Shown here: piece by piece, positions 45,938 through 55,097 of the stretch | Layout of the letters: each line of letters starts with the position of its first letter | Position numbering within the stretch: position 1 is the first letter of the stretch | Source of the DNA: Aeoliella straminimaris | Lineage (GTDB): Bacteria > Planctomycetota > Planctomycetia > Pirellulales > Lacipirellulaceae | DNA: 64,000 nucleotides | Assembly: GCF_024054565.1 (NCBI RefSeq) | Contig: NZ_JAMXLR010000015.1 | Coordinates: forward strand, 88,923-152,922 | Direction of reading: 5' to 3' | Made by a program: the position numbers and the translations under genes | Notes under the pieces: generated by a model | The model's database searches: none | The model's input: the letters and a program-made list of their open reading frames with translations, nothing else | Told to the model about the DNA's origin: nothing

Positions 45938-46975
45938 TCAAGTTGTTGCTAGTAGTATCAACGTACCCGCGTACGCCGCCAAGACGGTGGCTGACTCGAA
46001 GCCGATTCCGCCGGGCCCTTTTTCCTGCCGCCGCAGAAGTCCCAATAGCAGTACGGCCGTCATCAGGATCGAAACAGAGATCAATATCAGGTCGCGAAAC
46101 GAGCCACCGTCTGTGTAAGTCGTGGCGTGAAACAGCGAGCCATCGCGATAGGCGATGTCGGCGGCCGCGGCAAAGAGGGTATCAAAGCAATTGCCGCCAA
46201 TAATGCCCCCTACGGCCAACGTCAACGCACCGCGGCGGACAGCGGCAACCGACGTTACCAATTCAGGAATCGAGGTGGCCACCGCCGTAAATGCCGCGCC
46301 GGCGATCGACTGATTCAGCCAGTCGTAGCGGTGGGATAGCGTGGAAATCGACTTCGTAATCGCATAGCCAGCCGCCATTACCAATAAGGAAGCCAGGGCG
46401 AAGCGGACCCACAACCCCAGGTCTGCACCTGCAGTGGTCTCTGGCTCATCCGGGATGTCCGGTTTAGTCTCCGGAGTTCTGCGAGGTTGCCACATAGGGT
46501 ACTCCGTGGAATGGCGGACCATCCGCATTCCCTGAAAGTAAACTACAAACATCAGTGGCGTAATCGGGTGGATGGAGAAGAACGTAATCTCGGGCGTCGA
46601 GATAGCAACGACCAGCAAGCTCAAAATCACTATCAATAGGGCGGCCTGCATCATATTCGGCACACTGGCCGCCGCGTGCTCCAGATTCGCACGCCGGTAG
46701 GCCAGGTCGGCAATAGCAAGAAACGCGGTTTGGGCAGCGATTCCGCCGATGGCATTAGACAGTGCAAGCTGGGGAAGCCCGTCGTGCGCGGCAACTACCG
46801 ATGCGGTGATGCCCGGCAGGCTGGTAGCTGCTCCCAGGAATACCGCACCGATGAATGCCTCGCCCAACCCCGTCCGATCGGCAAGGCGATCCGCGAGATT
46901 TGTCAAGCGCGTACCAATCCATGCAATGGCGCACGCGCTGACCAGAAAAACAGCAATTGCAAACGGGGTCGACAT
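45938..46975 (-). CDS. Sodium/calcium exchanger family membrane protein
   Basis: 345 residues and about ten membrane segments. Two inverted alpha-repeats are visible: GEAFIGAVFLGAATSLPGIT and IAGAAFTAVATSIPELVTSV, each with the conserved acidic/Ser-Pro region (the first has Gly instead of Glu). A central acidic loop separates them. CaCA-family exchangers move Ca2+ or other cations against Na+ or H+. ATG at 46975 precedes the first helix; an extension to 47062 adds only a hydrophobic leader. Confidence 0.88.
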   Translation of the reverse strand: MSTPFAIAVFLVSACAIAWIGTRLTNLADRLADRTGLGEAFIGAVFLGAATSLPGITASVVAAHDGLPQLALSNAIGGIAAQTAFLAIADLAYRRANLEHAAASVPNMMQAALLIVILSLLVVAISTPEITFFSIHPITPLMFVVYFQGMRMVRHSTEYPMWQPRRTPETKPDIPDEPETTAGADLGLWVRFALASLLVMAAGYAITKSISTLSHRYDWLNQSIAGAAFTAVATSIPELVTSVAAVRRGALTLAVGGIIGGNCFDTLFAAAADIAYRDGSLFHATTYTDGGSFRDLILISVSILMTAVLLLGLLRRQEKGPGGIGFESATVLAAYAGTLILLATT

Positions 46976-47170
46976 CAATACCGGCTCAGTTGCGAGGGGA
47001 CTTTCTTCAGTTGGCGGTGCCACCAACGTAACTATTGTCCAGGAGGTAAGAAAGGCAGCCACTGCGCGTAGCCGTCACAAAGTTGGCTGGCCGCGATTCC
47101 CGTCAGCCACTCGATCGCGGACAGTTTCAGTCCCACTATTAGCGGTGGGATGCTATTATAGGAGGTGAAC

Positions 47171-49444
47171 TTGAGCCAAGTCTCATCGCCTCGTGTGCCA
47201 TCGCTTGGAGTTTTGTCTAGAAGGAACTCTATGTCCTCGGAAGACCCTGAATCCAGGCCGCCTTCATCCGCGGTACCGGCTGCGGATACGCCCCCACCGG
47301 GTAAAAGTCGCGTCGGCCTCTGGATTTGCGTGGGGTTGGTACTCGGTATACTCTGCGGCATCACATTCGGCGAGTACTGCGCGCCGTTGCAGGTGCCCGG
47401 CGACATCTATGTGGGGCTGCTGCAGATGACGGTGCTGCCCTACCTGGTCTTGAGCCTGATCGCCAAGTCCGGCAGGCTCGACAGCCGCCAGGCTCGGCAG
47501 ATCGGCGTGATCGCGGTGTCGTTCCTGGCGCTGTTCTGGCTAATTGGCATCGTAATGGTGACCGTGGCTTCGACGTCCCTGCCATCCATTGAGTCGGCGT
47601 CCTTCTTTAACTCGTCGTCCACCCTCACCCGAGGCGAGGATGTCGACCTGATGACACGGTTCATTCCCACGAATGTGTTCTACTCGCTATCCCGCGAGTA
47701 TGTGCCGGCCGTGGTGCTGTTCTGCCTGTTCTTTGGCTTCGCCTTGATGGCGATGCCGGGCAAGGAACCGCTACTGGATTTGCTCGACCTGTGCGCCACG
47801 GCCATCAGTCGCATCAACTTGTTCCTGGTACGCCTGGCGCCGTTTGGCTTGTTCATGTTTGCCGCAGCGGCAGCGGGTACGTTGCGGCTGGACGAGCTCG
47901 CGCGGCTGCAGGCGTACCTGGTGGTCGTCATCGTGGCGTCCGTCATCGTTTGTTTTGTGATTTTACCGATGCTGGTGTGGGCCCTGACCGATATTTCCTA
48001 TCGCCGGCTGATGGCCGTGGCCCAGGAGCCGGCCCTCACCGCGTTTGCAACCGGTAAATTGCTAGTGGTCCTGCCGCAGATCGTGGAGAAGTGCGACCAG
48101 TTGGCGGAGGAACAACCCGAAACGGACGAAGAGCCCTCCACCCCCAGCATCGTGGTACCCTTGGCCTACGCCTTCCCTCACATGGGGAAGATCCTGGCAT
48201 TCACCTTCATTTCCTTTGCCGCGTGGTACGTGGGCGAGCAGATGACCCCGCCGCAGACGTTCCTGATGACCTGCGAGGGCGCCGTCTCCAGCTTTGCCAG
48301 CCCGCTGGTCACCATGCCCTACCTGCTGGACGAATACCAACTGCCTCAGGACTTGATGGCCTTCTTCATCCTGCCCGGCTTTCTGACGGCGCGACTCTCC
48401 GACGTGGTAGGCGTGGCCCACCTCATGGCGCTTACGCTGCTGGTCACGTTTGCTCTGCAAGGTCGGCTCCGGGTCCGCTGGAACCGACTGTTGCGTCTGG
48501 GCATCGTGACGACGGTATGCCTGGCGGTCGCTGTGGGGGCGAGTCGCTGGTCGCTGTCGCACATCACGCTCGAATACGACCTGGACAATCGCCTGCTGTC
48601 CCTGTCGATTCCCCACCCGTACAACGATGTGATCGTCTACAAGACAAGAGACGACCTTCCCAGCGACCCAACGCATAACGGCTCGACGTTCGAGCGGATC
48701 AAGCAGGAGCGGGTGCTGCGCGTGGGCTACCAGGCGGACCACTTTCCCTATTCGTTCTTCAACGAACAGCAAGAACTGGTCGGCCTGGATGTGGAACTGA
48801 TGCACCACCTGGCGGCGCGGCTGCGTGCCAAGCTGGAGTTTGTTCCCTACGAGTACGACACCGTGGTATCGCAGTTGAAGTCGGGCGAAATCGACGTCGC
48901 TATTGGCGGATTGATCGAGAATCCCGAACGTTTGCTCGAGGTTGGGTTCACCGGGCACTATCACGCGGCAACCTTGTCCGTGGTGACACGCGACCATCGC
49001 CGCAGCGAGTTCGAGACTCTCGACAATATCCGCAAACAACAGGGACTTCGGCTGGCAGTGCAGTCGGGCGACCTGGCGGCGGCCGGACGACAAGCCCTTC
49101 CGAACGTCGAGTTTGTGCCGATCGCCGCCTACCGCTCGTACTTCGAGGGGACCGCCGGCGATCTCGATGGCCTGGTTGTTCCCGCCGAAGAGGGAGCCGC
49201 GTGGACGGTATTGTATCCCGGCTACACCGTGGTGGTGCCCACTCCCGCGATGGGTCGGCCGATCGGCATGGCGGTGCGACTGGAAGACCAGGAGTGGCGC
49301 AACTTTCTGGATCGCTGGCTCGACTTCGAGCGGCTGGATGGCGATCTCGATCGACTGCAGTCCTATTGGATCGAGGGCAATGGCGCCACGCAAATGCCGC
49401 CACGCTGGAGTGTGATGCAGAACGTCCTGCATTGGCTGCCGTAG
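47171..49444 (+). CDS. Dicarboxylate/amino-acid:cation symporter fused to solute-binding domain
   Basis: 757 residues from TTG at 47171, which follows a perfect AGGAGGTGA five bases upstream; ATG at 47231 (AAGGA upstream, 737 residues) is the alternative. Residues about 50-440 are the SDF/DAACS symporter fold, with eight or so membrane segments, including IFLVR-type and FASPLVTMPYLLDEYQLPQD near the transport core. One further helix (LGIVTTVCLAVAVGASRWSL) leads into a C-terminal SBP_bac_3-like domain (LRVGYQADHFPYSFFNEQQE, LVGLDVELMHHLAARLRAKL, VVSQLKSGEIDVAIGGLIEN). Such a fusion could pre-capture the substrate. Substrate unknown. Confidence 0.85.
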   Translation: MSQVSSPRVPSLGVLSRRNSMSSEDPESRPPSSAVPAADTPPPGKSRVGLWICVGLVLGILCGITFGEYCAPLQVPGDIYVGLLQMTVLPYLVLSLIAKSGRLDSRQARQIGVIAVSFLALFWLIGIVMVTVASTSLPSIESASFFNSSSTLTRGEDVDLMTRFIPTNVFYSLSREYVPAVVLFCLFFGFALMAMPGKEPLLDLLDLCATAISRINLFLVRLAPFGLFMFAAAAAGTLRLDELARLQAYLVVVIVASVIVCFVILPMLVWALTDISYRRLMAVAQEPALTAFATGKLLVVLPQIVEKCDQLAEEQPETDEEPSTPSIVVPLAYAFPHMGKILAFTFISFAAWYVGEQMTPPQTFLMTCEGAVSSFASPLVTMPYLLDEYQLPQDLMAFFILPGFLTARLSDVVGVAHLMALTLLVTFALQGRLRVRWNRLLRLGIVTTVCLAVAVGASRWSLSHITLEYDLDNRLLSLSIPHPYNDVIVYKTRDDLPSDPTHNGSTFERIKQERVLRVGYQADHFPYSFFNEQQELVGLDVELMHHLAARLRAKLEFVPYEYDTVVSQLKSGEIDVAIGGLIENPERLLEVGFTGHYHAATLSVVTRDHRRSEFETLDNIRKQQGLRLAVQSGDLAAAGRQALPNVEFVPIAAYRSYFEGTAGDLDGLVVPAEEGAAWTVLYPGYTVVVPTPAMGRPIGMAVRLEDQEWRNFLDRWLDFERLDGDLDRLQSYWIEGNGATQMPPRWSVMQNVLHWLP

Positions 49445-49461
49445 CCACAGTCAGGTGCAGT

Positions 49462-50301
49462 TTACAACCACAGTTGCAGCCGGCCATCCAGCATATCGGG
49501 CAGCGCCTTCTCCACCATCTTACGCACCGACTTTTCGTGGTAGCGGGTGCTCAGATGGCTGGCGATTACCAGTTCGTTCTTGAACCGATCGCGCCGTTCC
49601 AAAATGTCGTCCAGGTGAATGTGGCCGAATTTGTGGATCTTCTCCTTGCGATGACCGGGGGCGACGAACGTCAGTTCGCAAATCAGGATCTTCGCCTCAT
49701 ACATCTCGGGGTTATCGTCCAGCCCCGGCGGAGCGCTGTCGCCCAGGTAGGCCAGCACCGCATCGCGGTGTTCCTCTGTTACTTCGGTGCCCGCCAGGCG
49801 AAGGTCGCGAATCTCGGTGCCTGCAAGGCCCTGGTATTCCGCCTTGAGCTTGTTGCGTCGCTGCCAGACCACGAATCCCATCGAGGGCACCGTGTGCTTG
49901 GTTGCCACGGTAGTTACCACGTACTCGCGCGATAGCTCGATCTCCATGCCCGGCTCGATCGGCACAAGGTTCACCGGCAGCCGGCCCCGGTCGAGTCGCG
50001 TGAAGCCCTGCAAGATTTGCTCGACTGGCTTCACCGCCACGGTGGGCAGGTAAATGGTCGGCGGTTCCATCTTCATCATCCGCCGCCGGGCGACGTAAAC
50101 CGGCAGCGCCGCGATGTGATCCAAATGCCCGTGCGAGACAAACCAAGTCTCGGTGCCCATGAAGCTCCAGGGCTGTGCCCCCAGGTCGAACCCAACGCTC
50201 AGCTCTGGCACCCGCCAGTAGGTCTGCACCGCGGCGCGCGAGTAGCCCTCGATCGTGAGACCGTTGTGCTCGAGCGTTTTGACGGGGGCGTTTTCGACCA
50301 T
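49462..50301 (-). CDS. MBL-fold hydrolase, RNase Z-like
   Basis: 279 residues from ATG at 50301. The metal motif SHGHLDHIAALPVY (HxHxDH) and later HTVPSMGFVV and GHIHLDDI/ASHLSTRY elements match the RNase Z-type metallo-beta-lactamase family. Whether it is a true tRNA 3' processing enzyme is uncertain: it lacks an evident exosite flexible arm. tRNAs here lack encoded CCA, which would suit RNase Z processing. Confidence 0.85.
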   Translation of the reverse strand: MVENAPVKTLEHNGLTIEGYSRAAVQTYWRVPELSVGFDLGAQPWSFMGTETWFVSHGHLDHIAALPVYVARRRMMKMEPPTIYLPTVAVKPVEQILQGFTRLDRGRLPVNLVPIEPGMEIELSREYVVTTVATKHTVPSMGFVVWQRRNKLKAEYQGLAGTEIRDLRLAGTEVTEEHRDAVLAYLGDSAPPGLDDNPEMYEAKILICELTFVAPGHRKEKIHKFGHIHLDDILERRDRFKNELVIASHLSTRYHEKSVRKMVEKALPDMLDGRLQLWL

Positions 50302-50452
50302 GGTGTCAGCGGGAAGGCGGGAGGCGAGAACAAGAGTCCGACCGTACCGGCGAGCCCCACTCATGGCAAGGGGCACCAACCGGTTCAGCAGTCAGACCGC
50401 CTCGGAGTGCCGCAGGTTCAGCCCCCATTGAAAGCGTTGTCGCGGTCGGCGG

Positions 50453-51223
50453 CTACTCGACCACTTCGGCAACGCTGGAGACCTTCAACTCGGCCGGCAA
50501 CTGTTCGGAGCCCGGCTCGATGAGAATGTCGCCATAGCGTTGGCTCTGGTGGGCCAGGGCGTAGCGGTAGCGGACCAGCTCCAATAGCGCGAGGAACATG
50601 CCGACCAGCGTCGACTTGTGGACCGCTTCGGGGAACAAGTCGAAAAAGGCCACGCTCCCCTCACTGCGCACCCGCTGATCGATCTGCCGCATATAGACGT
50701 GAATCGGTGTGTCGTCGTACTTGATGCTCGCCACTTCGGGTTTGACCAGCTTGTCCCGCAGCACCCGGCCAAACGCACTCACCAGGTCCCACAGCTCCAC
50801 GCCCGCAATTTCCGGCAACTGCTCCTTCTGGCTGCGGGGCGGCAATTCGTTGGCCGCACGGGGGAAGCGTTCTTGCCACTCCCGGCCACGCTCTTCGAGC
50901 AACTGCGCGGCATCGCGGTACTTCTTGAACTCCAACAGCCGCTGCACAAGCTCCTGCCGGGGATCCTCCACTTCATCCTCGGCGTCGACCGTCTGCTGGG
51001 GCAGGACCATCTGCGACTTGATCTCGATCAGCGTGCTGGCCAGGTCGAGAAAGTCTCCCACGGCGTCGACATCCATCTGCTCCAGCACCGCGGTGTGCTC
51101 GAGGAACTGATCCGTTACGCGGGCAACCGGGATGTTGCTGATGTCGACCTCGTGCTTCCGCACCAAGTACAGCAGCAGATCCAGGGGACCGCTGAAGGTG
51201 TCGAGTTGAACGCGAAACTGCAT
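50453..51223 (-). CDS. scpA: Segregation and condensation protein A
   Basis: 256 residues. The N-terminus FSGPLDLLLYLVRKHEVDIS and VGDFLDLASTLIEIKSQMVL is diagnostic of the SMC-associated kleisin ScpA. The C-terminal winged helix is VAFFDLFPEAVHKSTLVGMF plus LELVRYRYALAHQSQRYGDI. It bridges the SMC dimer in chromosome condensation. scpB and smc are not in the window. Confidence 0.95.
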   Translation of the reverse strand: MQFRVQLDTFSGPLDLLLYLVRKHEVDISNIPVARVTDQFLEHTAVLEQMDVDAVGDFLDLASTLIEIKSQMVLPQQTVDAEDEVEDPRQELVQRLLEFKKYRDAAQLLEERGREWQERFPRAANELPPRSQKEQLPEIAGVELWDLVSAFGRVLRDKLVKPEVASIKYDDTPIHVYMRQIDQRVRSEGSVAFFDLFPEAVHKSTLVGMFLALLELVRYRYALAHQSQRYGDILIEPGSEQLPAELKVSSVAEVVE

Positions 51224-51299
51224 ATTCGTAGCCGAAGACGGGAGGACCGAGCAGGGACTATCGCAAACCTCGCCGTGCAGGTCTACAGGAAACGCAAAA

Positions 51300-51332
51300 C
51301 GCCCCGCCGCGAGCCATGCTCGGGGCGGGGCG
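51300..51332. terminator. Strong hairpin between Cys-rich gene and scpA
   Basis: A 15-bp stem with one mismatch (51300-51314 / 51318-51332) closes a three-base loop. It is followed on the plus strand by CC and six T (51335-51340) and on the minus strand by TTTTGCGTTT. It probably ends the minus-strand Cys-rich gene. Confidence 0.8.
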
Positions 51333-51360
51333 CCTTTTTTGCTAATTTTTGGCTGCTAGC

Positions 51361-51765
51361 TTAGGTTGCAGCGTCGCCTTCAGCGGCAGCTTCCGCAGGC
51401 TTCTCGGTGCCACCCTCAAAGACGTCACCCTTCTCGCCTTCAGGGGCTTCGGCCGGAGGCTCAGGAACCTGCTGCATCTCTTCCGACGGCGAAGCAGCTT
51501 CGGTCGGCACAGCGCCTTCCTCGACAACCACGCCCTCTTCGACAACCATGCCACCGCAGCCGCAATCGCTCGCTACAGGAGCTCCGCAGCCACAGTCAGG
51601 AGTCGACTCGCACCCGCAAGGATCGGGCTCGCAACAGGTGGGCGCGCAGCAACCACGGTTGAACAGCTTCTTCAGGAAGCAGCACCGGGCATCGGCGTCG
51701 CTGGCCAAGCCGAAGCTCAGGCCGACGATCGCGGTCACAACACTCAAACGTAAAACTGATTTCAT
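51361..51765 (-). CDS. Cys-rich exported protein, paralogue 1
   Basis: 134 residues from ATG at 51765. Signal peptide SVLRLSVVTAIVGLSFGLAS, then RCCFLKKLFNRGCCAPTCCE, PDPCGCESTPDCGCG and DCGCGG. An acidic Val/Glu/Pro-rich tail follows. It shares with the next gene the LFNR/LCNRKK, CCEPxPC, VVVEE and DCGC pieces, so the two are paralogues. Metal binding or disulfide-rich envelope roles are inferences. Confidence 0.8.
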   Translation of the reverse strand: MKSVLRLSVVTAIVGLSFGLASDADARCCFLKKLFNRGCCAPTCCEPDPCGCESTPDCGCGAPVASDCGCGGMVVEEGVVVEEGAVPTEAASPSEEMQQVPEPPAEAPEGEKGDVFEGGTEKPAEAAAEGDAAT

Positions 51766-52126
51766 CTCTTCATCTCCCAAAAACCATGTCCCCGAACTGG
51801 TCCTTTTCGTGCCCTGCGTTCCGGCGACGCATGTCGCGGTCGCAGCGAAGTATTCTTCGTCCCTAGCACGCTCGTGGCTCGCCTACTCGCCACGTTCTAC
51901 CCAAGCTACGCGACCCGCACTCTCGTGTCAATTAACGGGTGGCAGGTGTGGTTTTGGCCCCACCGGCACCACCCCTGGAGAGAGACGGGCACGTGCTGAA
52001 GCCTAGCTCACAGCTGGACCCTGGCAAAAACAAAAAAAGCCCGGCAACCGTAGTCGCCAGGCTTTTTTCTCGTTGTTTCTCGCCGTGACAACCCAGGTGG
52101 TCGCCACGCTGCCAGGTGCTAAATGC
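51766..52126. other. 361-bp intergenic region with terminator
   Basis: Spacer between the two Cys-rich genes. It contains a bidirectional terminator at 52032-52068 and, presumably, the promoter of the downstream paralogue. No gene seen. Confidence 0.6.
52032..52068. terminator. Bidirectional Rho-independent terminator
   Basis: Stem AGCCCGGC (52038-52045) / GCCAGGCT (52056-52063), one mismatch, ten-base loop. Seven A lie on one side and six T on the other, so it works on both strands. It ends the second Cys-rich gene on the minus strand. Confidence 0.85.
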
Positions 52127-52612
52127 TTAGCAGCCGCAACCGCAACGCTTGGCGCGGCGGGCTTCCAGCTTGCACTTGATGCGTTCGCAGAGGCTCGGCT
52201 TGCAGCAGGTCTCTTCGCAGCAAGTGGTCTCTTCGCAGCAAGGAGCAGCTTCGGCGCAACCGCAGTCTTCGACGACGGGAGCTTCCTCAACCACTACAGG
52301 GGCGGACTCGCAGCAAGGGGCGGGCTCGCAGCAGGTGGGAGCTTCGCAGCAAGTGGTCTCTTCGCAGCAGCTCTTCTTGCGATTGCACAGACGCTTCAGC
52401 AAGCCTTCGCGCTTGCAGCAAGTGTCGCAAGGATCGCAGCACGTGGGGGCGGGCTCGCAGCAAGGGGCGGGCTCGCAGCAGGTGGTCGCTTCGCAGCAGG
52501 ACTTGCCACAAAAACGGCCAAACAGCTTGGCGTTGGCCAAGTCAGCGGTGCTCACGGCGAACATCGCCACGGCCAACAACACACAAAAACGCAGAAGGTT
52601 TGTCGACTTCAT
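52127..52612 (-). CDS. Cys-Cys-Glu repeat exported protein, paralogue 2
   Basis: 161 residues from ATG at 52612, after SD AAAGGAGAG. Signal peptide NLLRFCVLLAVAMFAVSTAD is followed by a mature part with 34 Cys, mostly as CC pairs in units such as ETTCCEAPTCCEPAPCCES and TTCCEETCCKPS. Basic stretches (KREGLLKRLCNRKK, KLEARRAKR) separate them, and it ends CGCGC. The regular CCExxxCCE pattern suggests a metal-binding or cross-linked wall component, but no family is recognised. Confidence 0.85.
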   Translation of the reverse strand: MKSTNLLRFCVLLAVAMFAVSTADLANAKLFGRFCGKSCCEATTCCEPAPCCEPAPTCCDPCDTCCKREGLLKRLCNRKKSCCEETTCCEAPTCCEPAPCCESAPVVVEEAPVVEDCGCAEAAPCCEETTCCEETCCKPSLCERIKCKLEARRAKRCGCGC

Positions 52613-52993
52613 CTTTTCTCTCCTTTGAGAAAAACCTTGTACCAACAGCGGGATGGGTTCGGCTGCTTATTCTGATGTCCCCCACACATGCGACGGACAC
52701 AGCCGAATGAACCGAACACGCGTCGGTTCCAATGGAACTAAAAACAGCAGAGCTCGCTGTTCACAGGCAGGAAGGCAGGTGGGGCTAAGTTTACTGATTA
52801 GGAAAACTACAACGATTCGCTGAACCAGCCAAAGAAATTAGCACCAGCGGACCGCTCGCGTAAGGGGGCCCCAGGCCTGGGGACGTCCTTCCCTGCTGCC
52901 GTCCATTGCGTAGAGTGCCACGGATTGCCGACGCCAGAAGCGTCGGCAAACCCGCAACCTATTACCAGAAATAGACTTAGAAAGAAGAGAGTG
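52613..52993. other. 381-bp intergenic region
   Basis: Between the Cys-rich gene (starts at 52612) and the lipoprotein gene (ends at 52994). It holds a GAACCGA/TCGGTTC inverted repeat near 52709-52729 and the hairpin at 52925-52949. No gene seen. Confidence 0.6.
52925..52949 (-). terminator. Hairpin after lipoprotein gene
   Basis: Perfect 10-bp stem TTGCCGACGC / GCGTCGGCAA with a five-base loop, 45 bases beyond the stop of the minus-strand lipoprotein gene. No T-run follows, so terminator activity is uncertain. Confidence 0.45.
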
Positions 52994-53596
52994 TTAGCGA
53001 TTTTGCGCCGAATTGGGGTTTTGCGCAGTCTGCGGCACTTCGCCCGCCGCCGCCTGATTTTGAACGGTGCCGGCCGGATTCGCCTCCGAAGCGACCTGAG
53101 TCAGGTCCTCTTCGTAGTTCACCACCACGGGGCCGCTGCCATCGCCCGGGTCCAGGGCCACGCCGGCAACGCGCCACGAACCCTGCACCGACTTCATCAA
53201 GCAACAGCCGTCAATGTGCTGTGCCTTGCCTTCCATCGAGAACTGCATACGGAACTCGACGGCCGCTTCATCTTCTTGTGGCACCAACCATCGCGTTACC
53301 TGAAACTTTGCCGAGTCGTCGCCCAGGCAGGCCAGGCGTTGTCCGCTCTTCTCCAGTTGTTCCACAGCCAGTGGTGTCAGCAGCGACTTGGCCGAAGCTT
53401 CATTGCCTGCAGCACTGACTTCCAGGAACCTCTTCGCGGCCATGGCCGACGGGTGGATCTGATTTGTACCTTCCGTTGCAGCCGGCGTACCCGGTGCGTT
53501 GGCGCCGCCAGCAGCGGTGGGCTTGGGAGCCTCGCCTTTACCGCAACCGACAACCGTGACCAAAGCAACCAAACAAATCGAAAGAGGACTACGCAT
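52994..53596 (-). CDS. Putative lipoprotein
   Basis: 200 residues from ATG at 53596. The lipobox VVGC (C18) follows the hydrophobic leader ICLVALVTV. An Ala/Pro-rich linker precedes a body with SAMAAKRFLEVSAAGNEASA and MQFSMEGKAQHIDGCCLMKS. The tail is Gln/Asn-rich. No family recognised. A start at 53692 in frame would bury the signal. Confidence 0.8.
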   Translation of the reverse strand: MRSPLSICLVALVTVVGCGKGEAPKPTAAGGANAPGTPAATEGTNQIHPSAMAAKRFLEVSAAGNEASAKSLLTPLAVEQLEKSGQRLACLGDDSAKFQVTRWLVPQEDEAAVEFRMQFSMEGKAQHIDGCCLMKSVQGSWRVAGVALDPGDGSGPVVVNYEEDLTQVASEANPAGTVQNQAAAGEVPQTAQNPNSAQNR

Positions 53597-54257
53597 CGTG
53601 CGTGCTCCGTAATGTGTACCAGTCGGATCGAAAACTCTCCGTGTGCAGCGCCCCCACACTGCGCTGCACCGGAGCGGGGCGGAGTTTGGCAAACCAGCGG
53701 CCGAGCGTCAAGAGAAAATGACAGCCGGCAGGACGCCGTGCTAGCACGATGTGCCGAAGGGCAACCAACCGCGTCCGCACCAGCCGGCCAGCAACCCACG
53801 GTCTCGTCGGTTTTGGCACACGTTCTTTTTTCCACAACTTCTGGCCATCAACATTCATGGTCCCAAAACTCCCAGAGTTTTGTCCCCCCTCCCATTCAAA
53901 ACACCCTTGTTTTCCCGAGGTGTTTCAACACGCATGGGACCAAAACCCTCTGCGTTGTTCTCCGCATGTTCAGCGAGTGGGACCAAAAATCGGTGAGGGG
54001 CTGGGGACAACCCACTCACTTACTCACTTACTCAATCAATCACCCGCGGCTGGCGCCGTCGGCTCAGGGGCGCACGAGACTCCGCGACGATCCAGGGTTC
54101 GGACGCCCCGTTCGCTGGCGGATGGTTCGACAGTGACACGTACCACCATTGGATCAGACCAAGGCGGAGATTCAACGGCGATTTTTGGACAGCAACCCAC
54201 TTGCCGAAATTGGCGGCACGGTCGATCGACGAAGGGATTTCCGCGGAATGGATGCGT
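53597..54257. other. 661-bp region without a gene; repeat-derived
   Basis: No convincing coding sequence. It contains repeat copy B at 53825-54000. Several overlapping open frames cross it but none has a start, composition or motif that supports it. Confidence 0.6.
53825..54000 (+). repeat. Copy B of a diverged dispersed repeat
   Basis: Aligns by eye with 13500-13690 in opposite orientation. Characteristic pieces are GGTCCCAAAACTCC, CACCCTTGTTTTCC, GCGTTGTTCTCCGCATGT and repeated TTACTCAC just after the end. About 40 kb separates the copies. Confidence 0.6.
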
Positions 54258-54809
54258 TTAGATCCAGTCGCCGGTAATTGACATACCGGCCGTAATGGAG
54301 CAAGCCAGAACGAACAATAGCAGCAGCAATCCCAGCGCCCCTACGAACCACCGCCGTCCAACGTTGAACACCACGGCCAGTACCACCACGCCCACCGCTA
54401 CGAACAAACCGGCCGGCATCAGGTCCATTGTCCATGAGGGGTACTGATGGCCGAGTGGGCCGGCATACACCGCTCCCAACACCAGCATGGCAACAGCGAT
54501 ATCTGGCAGCGGAGCTAGCCACAGCAGCCGCCGGTCGTTCAACGACTTGGTCGACGACAGGTGGTGGTGCGAGACAAACAGAAACACGAACAGCGGCACG
54601 CTCACCGGCCAGGCCACCACGTACAGCGGCGCCGCTTGCTCGAGCAACCAGAAAAATCGCTGGGCCGTCCCGGTGGCGAACACCACGCCAACCGCCACAA
54701 CAAACGGCCCCCCAATTGCCAAGGCAAAGAGAATTGGCAGTGAAAGCCCGCTACCCGGCCGAGCACTGGCGGCAACTTCCGTAGCTTGATAGGGGTTTTC
54801 TTCCACCAT
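54258..54809 (-). CDS. Hypothetical multi-pass membrane protein
   Basis: 183 residues. A short polar N-terminus (MVEENPYQATEVAASARPGS) is followed by about five hydrophobic segments (LPILFALAIGGPFVVAVGVV, YVVAWPVSVPLFVFLFV, LAPLPDIAVAMLVLGAVYAG, AGLFVAVGVVVLAVVF, GALGLLLLLFVLACSITAGM). The NPYQ N-terminal motif is frequent in planctomycete membrane proteins. Function unknown. Confidence 0.75.
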   Translation of the reverse strand: MVEENPYQATEVAASARPGSGLSLPILFALAIGGPFVVAVGVVFATGTAQRFFWLLEQAAPLYVVAWPVSVPLFVFLFVSHHHLSSTKSLNDRRLLWLAPLPDIAVAMLVLGAVYAGPLGHQYPSWTMDLMPAGLFVAVGVVVLAVVFNVGRRWFVGALGLLLLLFVLACSITAGMSITGDWI

Positions 54810-55097
54810 TTGAATCGAACGTCAAATATCCAACATGGCACCGTTGCGTTGTGCACAGTACTTCGTGTTTATTTGGTCTCGTCCCTAATTTTCACCTGAT
54901 CGGACTATACCACGCCCAGGTGGTGAGTTCGCGACGTTTGGCGTGTATTCGCGGGAAGTGCCTGACTCGTTGCCAGGAGTTCGCCACGGCATTTGGCAAC
55001 CGCTATACTTTGGGGCGAACTCCTGTGCCGACGGCGCAGCGAGATGGATGCGGCCAGCGAACTTACTCTGCCCCCTCCAACTTCATGAGGGATTCCC

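Noticed and set aside
52073..52675. Long plus-strand open frame over the Cys-rich gene
   Set aside because: It is the antisense of the repeat-rich CC codons; the minus strand has the SD, signal peptide and terminator.
53749..54261. Plus-strand open frames in the gap after the lipoprotein gene
   Set aside because: No start context or motif, and the region is a diverged repeat shared with another gene-free gap.
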